This document shows positions 19,394-27,682 of a DNA stretch of 64,000 nucleotides, one piece after another. The notes under the pieces are model-generated. The model was given only the letters and a program-made list of their open reading frames with translations. It ran no database searches and was not told the DNA's origin. This stretch comes from Brachybacterium vulturis (lineage in GTDB: Bacteria; Actinomycetota; Actinomycetes; Actinomycetales; Dermabacteraceae): contig NZ_CP023563.1 of assembly GCF_002407185.1 (NCBI RefSeq), positions 3,596,001-3,660,000 on the forward strand, written 5' to 3'. Numbering within the stretch: the first letter of the stretch is position 1; each line of letters starts with the position of its first letter. The position numbers and the translations under genes are program-made.

Positions 19394-20722
19394 TCAGAAC
19401 AGGAACTGGCTCAGGCCGACGATCGCGCCGACCACGGCCGCGACGGTGCCGGCGGCGCAGGACACGGCGAAGATCTTCGGGTGGGAGACCGGGACCGAGC
19501 CCATGGTGGTGCCGGTGCGGCCGTTGACCGCGATGTAGTGGGTCAGCGAGTCCCCGGTGGCGGAGTCCGCGTAGCTGTACAGCCACACCGGCACGTACAC
19601 GGAGACCCAGCGCGTGCCGCGCACGGCCACGCCCTCCCGCTCCCAGCGCACGCCGCGGTCGTAGCGGTTGATGGTGGGGACGGCCTTGGCCCGGGCGATC
19701 GCCAGGAAATGATCCTCCACATCGTCATCCACGTCGCGCACGTTGAGATCACGCCGTTCGGAGGTGAAGTTCTTGAGGTAGTTCGAGTTGTAGATGACGG
19801 CGTTCTCGGTGTCGTACGGCTGCACGGCATTGAGGATGTTGTTCGTGGCCTGCGCGTTGTCCTGTGCGTTGAACCGCTCGGCGGATTCGATCGTCAGATC
19901 GTCCACCAGCAGGTCGAAGGCCCGTTGGACGCCGTAGACGTCGGCGTCGTAATAGGTCTCGGTGCGCTTGTTGTCACCGCTGCCGCGGGTCACGGTGTAC
20001 TGACGGGTGGTGACCTCGCCGGTGCCCTGCAGCACCGCGTGCATGTTGCCGTCCACCACCAGGTACGGGATGTACACGCCCATCACGTTGTCCGGGACGT
20101 ACTCCTCCTTGAAGCGATGGTGGGCGAAGGCCCGACGCTTCGCGGTGAAGGCATCGATGCGCTCGATCGCCTCCTCGCGCGTCAGCTGGAAGGGGAGGAC
20201 AGCGTCCGGGATCGCACCATTGGGGATCTGGGAGTTGATCGACAGGGTCTGGCGGCACCAGTGGCAGCGGGCCTGCAGGTCCTGGTCGACGTTGATGACC
20301 ACCTCGGCACCGCAGCCCTGGCACTTCAGGGTCACGGTGGTGAGGTCCTCGCGGACATCCGCGGTCCCGGAGGCCATGGTGTGGCCCCGCAGATCCGCGA
20401 TCGAGGAATCCAGCCCGAAGGCCTCCTCGGCGTTCTCCTCGTTCCAGGTGTGACGGCAGTAGGAGCAGACCAGCGCCTTCTCGGTGAGCGAGTACCGGAT
20501 CTCCGAACTGCCGCAGCTGGGGCACTTGTTCAGCCCGTCGTCCTGACCCGAGCTGGTATCGATGATCCGGTTCGCGGCGTCCCGCCGGGCGGCCTCCGCG
20601 GCCTCGGCGACCGCCTCGGGCTGCTGCCCGCTCGGCGGGGGCGGGACCGAACCGCCGGGCCGCGGGGGCCCGGCGGGTCGGTCCGGATGGGCCCGGTCCG
20701 GGACCTCGGGAGGGACGCTCAT
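19394..20722 (-). CDS. zinc-ribbon membrane protein (TFIIB-type zinc ribbons, YdjG-like)
   Basis: A 442-residue protein. A Pro/Gly-rich head is followed by two zinc ribbons: CPSC...CSYC (about 67-89) and CQGC...CHWC (about 132-155). A long middle domain ends in a single C-terminal hydrophobic segment (SCAAGTVAAVVGAIVGLSQFLF-like), so the ribbons are probably cytoplasmic and anchored at the membrane. The arrangement resembles B. subtilis YdjG, which acts with the SPFH-type protein YdjI at the membrane. Here the next gene upstream, 19 nt away, encodes exactly such an SPFH protein. I chose the ATG at 20722 since an earlier in-frame start would overlap the SPFH stop. Confidence 0.75.
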   Translation of the reverse strand: MSVPPEVPDRAHPDRPAGPPRPGGSVPPPPSGQQPEAVAEAAEAARRDAANRIIDTSSGQDDGLNKCPSCGSSEIRYSLTEKALVCSYCRHTWNEENAEEAFGLDSSIADLRGHTMASGTADVREDLTTVTLKCQGCGAEVVINVDQDLQARCHWCRQTLSINSQIPNGAIPDAVLPFQLTREEAIERIDAFTAKRRAFAHHRFKEEYVPDNVMGVYIPYLVVDGNMHAVLQGTGEVTTRQYTVTRGSGDNKRTETYYDADVYGVQRAFDLLVDDLTIESAERFNAQDNAQATNNILNAVQPYDTENAVIYNSNYLKNFTSERRDLNVRDVDDDVEDHFLAIARAKAVPTINRYDRGVRWEREGVAVRGTRWVSVYVPVWLYSYADSATGDSLTHYIAVNGRTGTTMGSVPVSHPKIFAVSCAAGTVAAVVGAIVGLSQFLF

Positions 20723-20741
20723 CGCAATGCTCCGTGCCGGC

Positions 20742-21953
20742 TCAGAGACCGAGCGCGGCCTTCTTCGCCGCCTCATAGTCCGCTTCCGTGATCAGACCCT
20801 GGTCGAGCATCTGCTTGTACTGGCCGAGCTTGGCCACCGGATCGGCGGGGGCGGGAGCCGCCTCCTGCTGCGGGGCCTGCTGCTGCGGTGCCGCCTGCTG
20901 GGGTGCCTGCTGACCCGGCGGGGCCCAGGGCTGGGCCGGGCCCACCATGCCGCCGGCCGCTCCCATGCCCGCACCGAACATGGCCAGGCCCGCACCGCCG
21001 CCGGTCTCCCCGGCGGCCTGCACGCCGCGTGCGGCGGCCTGGTTCATGAAGGACTGCGAGCGGGCACCGGAGAGGGCATCGGCCTTCTGCACGTCCTTCA
21101 GCAGCTCGCGGGTGTTCTTGTCGTACTCGATGGAGACGATCGCGGTCTTCACGATCGCGAGGCCGCGATCGCTGGACCAGCGGTACCCCTCCTCGACGGC
21201 CGCGGACAGCGACTGGGCGAAGCCCACCGAGTCCCCCTGGATGCGGGAGATGCGGTTGCCCTTGTCGGGATCGTTGGTGTACCGGGAGAAGGCCTGCGCG
21301 AGGGAGCCGACGACCTCGCGGAAGAGCTGCGATCCGGCCGCGTTGTCGACGTCGCCGAAGTCGAACACCGGAGCGTTCGCGGAGATGAAGGTGGCCGGCA
21401 CGAAGTTGTGCACGAACAGCAGCGGGTCGATGATCCGCAGGGTGTAGGAGCCGCGGCAGACCGCACCCACCTGGGTGTTGAGGTAGGCGTCGTCCCAGTA
21501 GATCTCCGACTGGGTGCCGAAGCGGTTGTTCGGGATCTCCTTGAGGCTCACGTAGAAGGCGAGCTGCTGCGAGGAGGGACGGCCGCCGAACTTGAAGCGC
21601 TCCCAGGAGGTGCCGACGGTCGAGGCCAGCAGCTCGTCACCGGCGAAGACGGAACGGGCATCCGGCGACTGGTCGTTGAACTCGTAGCCGCCGGCCTCGG
21701 TGATCAGGCCCGTCGCCCGGCCGTCGACCACGGTGATCAGGCCGTAGCCCTGCGGCACCAGGATCTTGGAGCCGTTGGAGATGATGTTCTCGGACCCGCG
21801 GGTGTTCGAGCCGCGGCCCGCGTTCGTGCCCTGCGGCACCGCCGGGAACAGGGCCGCCGTCTGCGGCAGTCCCTGCGGGACGGTGAGGAAGTCCTTCCAC
21901 TGGTCGGCGAGCATCCCGCCGACAGCGCCCTTGAATGCCTGGATGAATCCCAT
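20742..21953 (-). CDS. SPFH domain protein, virion core/YdjI-like, with C-terminal SHOCT motif
   Basis: A 403-residue protein. Residues about 40-310 form an SPFH (band 7) domain of the YdjI type, beginning with the typical SKILVPQGYGLITVVDGR. No N-terminal transmembrane segment is obvious. After it come a Gly/Met stretch, a Gln/Ala/Pro-rich linker (APQQAAPQQQAPQQEA) and a short C-terminal SHOCT helix pair (KLGQYKQMLDQGLITEADYEAAKKAALG). SPFH proteins make oligomeric scaffolds in membrane stress responses; the partner is likely the zinc-ribbon protein encoded next. The start at 21953 has GAAGGAGC ahead. It diverges from the ACR3-like gene across a region with the palindrome TGTGATCACA. Confidence 0.85.
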   Translation of the reverse strand: MGFIQAFKGAVGGMLADQWKDFLTVPQGLPQTAALFPAVPQGTNAGRGSNTRGSENIISNGSKILVPQGYGLITVVDGRATGLITEAGGYEFNDQSPDARSVFAGDELLASTVGTSWERFKFGGRPSSQQLAFYVSLKEIPNNRFGTQSEIYWDDAYLNTQVGAVCRGSYTLRIIDPLLFVHNFVPATFISANAPVFDFGDVDNAAGSQLFREVVGSLAQAFSRYTNDPDKGNRISRIQGDSVGFAQSLSAAVEEGYRWSSDRGLAIVKTAIVSIEYDKNTRELLKDVQKADALSGARSQSFMNQAAARGVQAAGETGGGAGLAMFGAGMGAAGGMVGPAQPWAPPGQQAPQQAAPQQQAPQQEAAPAPADPVAKLGQYKQMLDQGLITEADYEAAKKAALGL

Positions 21954-21980
21954 GTGAGCTCCTTCGTCGCCCCCGAAGTG

Positions 21981-21990
21981 TGTGATCACA
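21981..21990. promoter_or_regulatory. palindrome TGTGATCACA at the SPFH operon start
   Basis: A perfect 10-bp palindrome just downstream of a -10-like TAGCAT on the minus strand (21999-21994), so it overlaps the presumed transcription start of the SPFH operon. Candidate repressor site. Confidence 0.35.
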
Positions 21991-22050
21991 GCCATGCTAT
22001 CCCGAGCCTGCCGAACGTCGCCTGGATCCGGGCCGCTACCGTCACGAGAC

Positions 22051-22986
22051 ATGGAGCGGAATCGATGGCGGGAGCGCGCGGAGCGCCACCAGGTCGCGCT
22101 CTACCTGCTGGCCATCGCCGCGGGGCTCGCCCTCGGCGCGCTGGCACCGGGCACGGCTCCCCCGCTCGAGGTGGCGGTGGAGCCCGCGATCGCCGCGCTG
22201 CTGCTGGTGACCTTCCACGGGATCCCGCTGCGCGGGGCCGCTGCGGCGCTGCGGGACGGGCGCTTCCTGCTGACCCTGCTCGCGATGAACTTCCTGGTGG
22301 TCCCGCTGATCGTCCTGCTGCTCACCCGGCCCCTCACCGACTCCCCCGAGCTGCTGCTCGGTGCGCTGCTGGTGCTGCTGGCCCCCTGCATCGACTACGT
22401 CATCGTGTTCACCGCTCTCGCGGGCGGGGCGCACGAGCGGCTGCTGGCCGCGACCCCGCTGCTGATGCTCGCCCAGCTGCTGGCCCTGCCGGTGCTGGTG
22501 CCGCTGCTGAGCGGCGGGGAGGCGCCGGGGATGATTGCACCGGGCCCGTTCGTCCGGACCCTCCTGCTGCTGATCGTCCTGCCGCTCGTGGCCGCGGCCC
22601 TGCTGCAGCGCCTCGCCCCGCGCCTCGACCTCTCGGCCGCGATGGTGCCGCTGATGGTCCTGGTGCTGGCGACGGTGGTGGCCTCGCAGACTCCGCGGGT
22701 GCTCGGCGCCGGCTCCGCGCTGCTGGTGCTGGTTCCGGTGTACGTGGCCTTCCTGGTGCTGGCCACGGCCGCCGGCCTCCTCACCGCTCGTCTGGCGCGC
22801 CTCGGGGCGGCGGAGTCCCGTGCCCTGACCTTCTCCGGTGCGACGCGCAACTCCCTGGTGGTGCTGCCGCTCGCGCTCGCGATGCCCTCGCCGCTGATCG
22901 CCGCCGCGGTGGTCACCCAGACGCTCGTCGAACTGCTCGGGATGGTGGTGCTGGTGCGCATGCTGCCGCGGCTGGTCAGCCGGTGA
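22051..22986 (+). CDS. ACR3/BASS-family transporter (arsenite permease-like)
   Basis: A 311-residue protein with ten hydrophobic segments. The run LLAPCIDYVIVFTALAGG matches the conserved Cys-containing segment of ACR3 arsenite exporters (APCxxxV), and TFSGATRNSLVVLPLAL matches the later R-N-S motif. That favours an ACR3-like carrier over a bile-acid transporter. No arsR, arsC or arsenate gene is nearby, so arsenite export is only inferred. The ATG at 22051 was chosen over upstream starts because a TAnnnT hexamer (TACCGT, 22037-22042) ends 8 nt ahead of it. The 3' end overlaps the convergent ABC exporter gene by 11 bp. Confidence 0.8.
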   Translation: MERNRWRERAERHQVALYLLAIAAGLALGALAPGTAPPLEVAVEPAIAALLLVTFHGIPLRGAAAALRDGRFLLTLLAMNFLVVPLIVLLLTRPLTDSPELLLGALLVLLAPCIDYVIVFTALAGGAHERLLAATPLLMLAQLLALPVLVPLLSGGEAPGMIAPGPFVRTLLLLIVLPLVAAALLQRLAPRLDLSAAMVPLMVLVLATVVASQTPRVLGAGSALLVLVPVYVAFLVLATAAGLLTARLARLGAAESRALTFSGATRNSLVVLPLALAMPSPLIAAAVVTQTLVELLGMVVLVRMLPRLVSR

Positions 22987-24853
22987 TGTCGAACCTCGCG
23001 AGCTTCTTCGTGTTCCCGGAGCTCTGCAGGTCCAGCAGCTGGGCGTAGATGCCGCCGGAGCGCGCGAGCTCGGCCGGTGCGCCGATCTCGTCGATGCGGC
23101 CGTCGCTCAGGGTGATGATCCGATCCACCCCGGCGATGGTGGAGAGACGGTGGGCGATGATCAGCGAGGTGCGGCCCGCCATCAGCTCGTCCAGCCCCCT
23201 CTGCACCTGGATCTCGGCCTTGGTGTCCAGCGCGGAGGTGGCCTCGTCGAGCACCAGCACGGGGGCGTCCTTGAGCATCGCGCGGGCGACGGCGATCCGT
23301 TGGCGCTGCCCTCCGGAGAGCTTGAGCCCGCGCTCCCCGATCACCTGCTCGTAGCCGCCCGGGAAGCGGCGGATGAAGGTGTCCGCGTTGGCGCGGCGGG
23401 CCGCGTCGACCACCTCCTCCTCGCTCGCCTCGGGATGGCCGTACGCGATGTTCTCCCGGATGCTGCCGGAGAACAGCGAGGCGTCCTGGAAGACCACCCC
23501 GATGCGAGCGCGCAGCTGGTCCAGCGGCAGGTCAGCGCTGGGATGCCCCACCACCTCGACGCTGCCGCGGCGCGGTTCGTACAGGCCCAGCAGCAGGTTC
23601 ACGATGGTGGACTTGCCGCCGCCGGACTCCCCCACCAGGGCGATCTTCTCGCCGCGGTCCACCTGGAAGTCGATCCCGTGCAGCACGTCCTCGCCGTCCT
23701 CGTAGGCGAAGTCCACCTCGCGGAAGGCGAACACGGGAGCGCCGGGCACGGGAGCGAGCACGGAGTCGGCGACAGCGGTCGTGACCGCGGCCGGCAGCTC
23801 GCCGCCGGTGCCGTCCGCGTGCCCGGCGTCGCGAGCGTCCTCGGGCCGCGCGGCCATCACCGCGGCGGTGCGGGCGTCGACCGGGGTCTCCATCACCCGG
23901 AAGTAGTCCTTTGAACCCGCGATCGCACGCTGGGCGGAGTCGATCACGAAGCTCATCGACTCCACCGGAGCCTTGGCCATGCTCATCAGCTGCACCAGCA
24001 GCACCATCTCGCCGAGGGTGAACTGCCCCTGCACGGTGCGCACGAAGATCAGCGCGTAGATCCCGAAGAAGACGAGGTTCAGGAACGCCCGACGGATCAC
24101 GTCCATACGGTGCCAGTGCGTGGACTGCTCACGGGTGGTGGCGTCGGTGGAGCGGAAGCGGCGGGAGAAGTCCGCGAGCTCCCCGCGCTCGCGCACGAAG
24201 GACTTCACCACCCGGATCTGGCCGACCACCTCGGCGAACCGGCCCGAGGCGATGTCGATCTGCTGGTTCTTCTCCCCCTCCAGACGCTGCCACTTCACCG
24301 AGGTCAGCGACGTCAGCCAGACGTAGACGGGGAACACGATCAGCAGCAGCACCGTGAGCGGCCAGGCGTACCAGGCGCTGATGGCGAGCACCGCGGCGGT
24401 GGTGATCAGCATCGAGGCGAAGGAGTTCGACATCATCTTGGTGAAGTTCGTGATCTCGGTGATCGAGCGGTTCAGCCTCGCCACGATGGTGCCGGTGATC
24501 TCGCCGTCGAACCAGCGCTGCGGCAGGTGGAGCAGCTTGTCGTAGTAGCGCACCGAGAGGATCGTGCGCATCCGGTTGCTCATCACGTCGCCGAACCAGC
24601 CGCCGACGTTCGAGATCACGGTGACCGCCAGCTCCGCCGCCAGCACCGCAGCGGCGAGGAGCACCACGGTGCGCACGGCGGTGCCGGTCGCGGTCTCCCC
24701 GTTCACGGCACCGGCGACGGTGTCGGTCGCGCTGCCGATCAGGAAGGGGACCGCGAGGCCCGCGGCCGCGGTGAGCACCGAGCAGGTGATGATCGCGGTG
24801 TACAGCGGGGCGAGGGCACGGGTGAAGCGGATGATGCGCAGCAGGGAGGACAC
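22976..24853 (-). CDS. ABC exporter, fused membrane and ATPase domains
   Basis: A 625-residue half-transporter of the MsbA/LmrA class. Residues about 15-310 form the six-helix exporter domain; an unusually long Ala/Gly/Asp-rich linker (about 325-375) leads to the ATPase domain. The ATPase has Walker A GESGGGKST, Q-loop FQDASLF, signature LSGGQRQR and Walker B VLVLDEATSALD, so it should be active. It probably works as a homodimer; the cargo (drug, lipid or peptide) cannot be told. The start is GTG at 24853 with a TAGGCT hexamer 6 nt upstream and no Shine-Dalgarno sequence. It overlaps the convergent carrier gene by 11 bp. Confidence 0.92.
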   Translation of the reverse strand: MSSLLRIIRFTRALAPLYTAIITCSVLTAAAGLAVPFLIGSATDTVAGAVNGETATGTAVRTVVLLAAAVLAAELAVTVISNVGGWFGDVMSNRMRTILSVRYYDKLLHLPQRWFDGEITGTIVARLNRSITEITNFTKMMSNSFASMLITTAAVLAISAWYAWPLTVLLLIVFPVYVWLTSLTSVKWQRLEGEKNQQIDIASGRFAEVVGQIRVVKSFVRERGELADFSRRFRSTDATTREQSTHWHRMDVIRRAFLNLVFFGIYALIFVRTVQGQFTLGEMVLLVQLMSMAKAPVESMSFVIDSAQRAIAGSKDYFRVMETPVDARTAAVMAARPEDARDAGHADGTGGELPAAVTTAVADSVLAPVPGAPVFAFREVDFAYEDGEDVLHGIDFQVDRGEKIALVGESGGGKSTIVNLLLGLYEPRRGSVEVVGHPSADLPLDQLRARIGVVFQDASLFSGSIRENIAYGHPEASEEEVVDAARRANADTFIRRFPGGYEQVIGERGLKLSGGQRQRIAVARAMLKDAPVLVLDEATSALDTKAEIQVQRGLDELMAGRTSLIIAHRLSTIAGVDRIITLSDGRIDEIGAPAELARSGGIYAQLLDLQSSGNTKKLARFDITG

Positions 24854-24859
24854 CGCTCA

Positions 24860-24865
24860 AGCCTA
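24860..24865 (-). promoter_or_regulatory. -10 hexamer TAGGCT (minus strand), leaderless promoter
   Basis: Ends 6 nt before the GTG at 24853 on the minus strand. Confidence 0.5.
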
Positions 24866-24914
24866 GGCGTCCGCCTCACCCCTGCCCACGTGGGACCGCT
24901 CTCCTCGCGCCCGC

Positions 24915-25853
24915 TCAATCCGACTTCGGACCGACGACCCCCAGCAGCACCCCGAGGGAGATCTTCTCCCCCGCCCGCCGGCGCCGCAGCAGGCCGCTGC
25001 CCAGGGCGTAGGGCACCAGCATCACGAAGCCGACGGCGCTGAGCAGCAGGATCGCGATCACGATCGAGCCGTCGCCGTCCGCGCCGCCGGTCCCGGTGCG
25101 GGCCACCAGCAGGGCGGCGGCGATGTTGCGCTGGCTGGTGAGGATCGCGGGGCCGTCCGGGACGGTGAGGGTGTCCCCCGCCAGGTCGCCGGCGAAGCGC
25201 CCGGCGACGAAGGCCAGCGCCACCAGGCCCGCGGCCACCAGCAGCACCGGGGAGAGCACCAGGCTCAGCACCAGGCCGGTGTTCGCCCCGAAGCCGGAGA
25301 GGAACATCAGCACCGCCGAGACCGCGGCGACGCTGCCCGCGATGCGGGCGAACCGGTCGGCCCGCCCCGGCCAGACGGCGGCGATGACGATGCCCGCGAT
25401 CATCGGCGAGAGCATGGTGCCCAGCAGCAGCTGCGCCACCGACCAGCCGTGGACGGAGACGTCCTGCAGCAGGAACGGCACCACCAGCGGCATGAACAGG
25501 ATCGAGCCGAGCAGCAGCACCGCCATCGGTCCGGCGGTCTCGCCGTAGGGGATCCGGGCCATCGCCCCGAGCTGCAGGACGAAGGGGGCGCCGGCGGCGC
25601 ACAGGGCGATGACGAAGCCCTCGCCGGTCTCATGCGGGAGCATCCCATTCAGCAGCCAGACCAGCAGGGTGCCCACGGCCGGGACCACCACGAAGTTCGC
25701 GCCGAGCACGGCGAAGACGGTGCGGCGGTCGCGCAGCTGGTTGCGGAAGGCGCGCAGCGGGGTGCGCAGCCCCATCGAGAGCATGGACGCGATCGCGAAG
25801 GCCGGGACGCTGACGTTGATCAGCAGGCCGAGCAGGGATTCGATCGTGTGCAC
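24915..25853 (-). CDS. bile acid:sodium symporter (BASS) family transporter
   Basis: A 312-residue membrane protein with about nine or ten hydrophobic segments. The N-terminal half has NFVVVPAVGTLLVWLL and the second half the BASS signature TSQRNIAAALLVA. The C-terminus is basic and cytoplasmic-looking. BASS carriers move organic anions with sodium; the substrate here is unknown. The start is GTG at 25853, with TAGCCT on the minus strand 6 nt upstream and no Shine-Dalgarno sequence. It is transcribed towards the ABC exporter gene with a 61-nt gap, but that gene has its own promoter hexamer. Confidence 0.85.
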   Translation of the reverse strand: MHTIESLLGLLINVSVPAFAIASMLSMGLRTPLRAFRNQLRDRRTVFAVLGANFVVVPAVGTLLVWLLNGMLPHETGEGFVIALCAAGAPFVLQLGAMARIPYGETAGPMAVLLLGSILFMPLVVPFLLQDVSVHGWSVAQLLLGTMLSPMIAGIVIAAVWPGRADRFARIAGSVAAVSAVLMFLSGFGANTGLVLSLVLSPVLLVAAGLVALAFVAGRFAGDLAGDTLTVPDGPAILTSQRNIAAALLVARTGTGGADGDGSIVIAILLLSAVGFVMLVPYALGSGLLRRRRAGEKISLGVLLGVVGPKSD

Positions 25854-25859
25854 CTCGGC

Positions 25860-25865
25860 AGGCTA
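25860..25865 (-). promoter_or_regulatory. -10 hexamer TAGCCT (minus strand), leaderless promoter
   Basis: Ends 6 nt before the GTG at 25853 on the minus strand. Confidence 0.5.
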
Positions 25866-25885
25866 CGCGGCCGGGCCGGACGGCG

Positions 25886-26521
25886 TCAGATCCATCCGTT
25901 CTCGGAGGCGGACATCACGGCTTCGGCGCGGCTGGTGACCCCGAGCTTCCCGATGGCGGAGGAGATGTGGTTGCGCACGGTGCCCTCGGAGAGGAACAGG
26001 GTCCGTGCGATGTGGGCGGTGGCGCCACCGGCGGCGGCGACCTGCAGCACCTCGGTCTCCTTGAGCGTCAGCGGGCTCGCGCCGACGGAGAGGGACTGGG
26101 CGGCCAGCTCCGGATCCACCACCCGCAGTCCCTGGTGGACCCGGCGGATCGCGTCGACCAGCCGCTCGACCGGGGTGTCCTTGACCATGAACCCGGCCGC
26201 CCCGGCCTCCATGGTGCGGCGCAGGTAGCCGGCCCTGCCGAAGGTGGTCAGCACGATGATCCGCGGAGCCCGCTCGGTCCCTCGCAGCGTCTCGGCGACG
26301 GCGATGCCGTCCCGCGGTCCGGACTCGCCGTCGGCCGTGGTGCCGGCGGGCATCTGCACGTCCAGCAGCAGCACATCGGGGCGGTGCTCGGCGACGGCGG
26401 CGAGGGTGCCCGCCCCGTCGACCGCCTCGCCCACCACCTCGACATCGGATTCCAGGCTCAGCAGCGCGACCAGGCCGGAGCGCAGGATCGCCTGGTCGTC
26501 GGCGACCACCAGGCGGATCAC
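25886..26521 (-). CDS. NarL/LuxR-type response regulator (DesR-like)
   Basis: A 211-residue two-domain regulator. The receiver domain (1-120) has the acidic pocket ADD, phosphoacceptor Asp54 in LLLDVQMP and the switch residues T (LTTF) and K (VKDTP). A 12-residue insertion rich in Gly/Asp follows QMP, longer than usual. The LuxR-type helix-turn-helix spans about 150-205 (LTLKETEVLQVAAAGG, LSEGTVRNHISSAIGKLG). It overlaps the histidine kinase gene by 4 bp and closes the operon ABC ATPase-permease-kinase-regulator. It most likely controls that operon, possibly through the inverted repeat at 29575. Confidence 0.95.
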   Translation of the reverse strand: MIRLVVADDQAILRSGLVALLSLESDVEVVGEAVDGAGTLAAVAEHRPDVLLLDVQMPAGTTADGESGPRDGIAVAETLRGTERAPRIIVLTTFGRAGYLRRTMEAGAAGFMVKDTPVERLVDAIRRVHQGLRVVDPELAAQSLSVGASPLTLKETEVLQVAAAGGATAHIARTLFLSEGTVRNHISSAIGKLGVTSRAEAVMSASENGWI

Positions 26522-27678
26522 GAGGCCGCTCCCATCACGGCGGTGAGGCGGGTGCCGGTCTCGCTCGAGGCCACCTCGAGCCGGCCGCCGGCGAGCGCCA
26601 CCCGCGCCTCGAGGCCGCGCAGCCCGGAGCGCTCCGCGCCCTGGGGGATGCCGACGCCGTCATCCTCGATGCGCACGGACTCCGCCTCGACGCTGATCTC
26701 GGCGCGGGTGGCGCGGGAGTGGCGCACGATGTTGGTGACCCCCTCGCGGATGACATAGCCGAACAGCTCGGCGAGGTCGTCGTGCAGCGGGGGCAGGGCG
26801 GTGGGGACCTCCGCCTGGATGCCGACGGTGCCCAGCACGGTGCGGGCCGAGGCGATCTCGGTGGCGGCGCGCACGTGCTGCATGCCGCTGGCCGTCGCGC
26901 GGACGTCCGCGAGCGCCTGGCGCACCGTGGCCTCGATGTGCTCGAGCTGGACGCGGGCCGCCTCGGGGTCCGAGTCCAGCAGGCGGCGGGCGAGCTGCGC
27001 GGAGATGGTCAGCGAGGTCAGGGAGTGGCCGACCAGGTCGTGGAGGTCGCGGCCGATCCGCTCGCGCTCGGCGGCGACGGCGAGCACGGCATTGCGCTGC
27101 TGGGCGGCCTCGAGCTGCTCCTGGAGCATCTGCTGGCGCACCCCGTAGCCGATGCCCCAGGCCATCACGGTTCCCATCACCGCCAGGCCGGCGGCGATCG
27201 GCACCGCGAGGACGACGGCGAGCACCACGACGGTCAGGCTCATCAGCAGCATCGAGGGCACCGCCCAGCGCCAGGGCAGCAGCAGCACATGTGTCATGGC
27301 CTGGAACATCACCATGAACAGCAGGTTCGGCCCGAGCACCGGGATCATGGCCAGCAGCAGCAGGGTGCACGCCGCGAACCAGAGCAGCCGTATCCGCAGC
27401 GGGTAGAGGCCGATGCCGGGGGTGGCGATGAACAGCACCGCGTAGAGCCCGAGCATCACCGTCACCAGTAGCGCCGCGGGGACCGGCGCGCCGATCCACG
27501 CGAACACGACGGGGATCAGGATGAACAGCACCGGAGGGATCGCAAAGGCGAGTCCGCCGGACTCCCGCGCCGCCCGGAGGATCCCGCGCGGGGTGAGGGG
27601 GCGGGCCGCGGCCTCCGCCTCGGTGCCGCGCACCCAGGTCTCCCGCTCGGTCGCCTCACGTGTCTCCATGGTGCACAT
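26518..27678 (-). CDS. sensor histidine kinase, HisKA_3 type (DesK-like)
   Basis: A 386-residue membrane kinase. Six hydrophobic segments lie between about 42 and 180, then a short coiled coil (QQMLQEQLEAAQQRNAVLAV). The dimerisation helix carries the phospho-His as ERIGRDLHDLVGHSL (His213). The HATPase domain shows GVTNIVRHSRA (N box) and IEDDGVGIP (G1). DesK-type kinases sense membrane or cell-envelope state. Two in-frame ATGs, at 27678 and 27669, are possible starts. It lies 4 nt after the permease stop and overlaps the regulator gene by 4 bp. Confidence 0.95.
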   Translation of the reverse strand: MCTMETREATERETWVRGTEAEAAARPLTPRGILRAARESGGLAFAIPPVLFILIPVVFAWIGAPVPAALLVTVMLGLYAVLFIATPGIGLYPLRIRLLWFAACTLLLLAMIPVLGPNLLFMVMFQAMTHVLLLPWRWAVPSMLLMSLTVVVLAVVLAVPIAAGLAVMGTVMAWGIGYGVRQQMLQEQLEAAQQRNAVLAVAAERERIGRDLHDLVGHSLTSLTISAQLARRLLDSDPEAARVQLEHIEATVRQALADVRATASGMQHVRAATEIASARTVLGTVGIQAEVPTALPPLHDDLAELFGYVIREGVTNIVRHSRATRAEISVEAESVRIEDDGVGIPQGAERSGLRGLEARVALAGGRLEVASSETGTRLTAVMGAAS

Positions 27679-27682
27679 TGTG

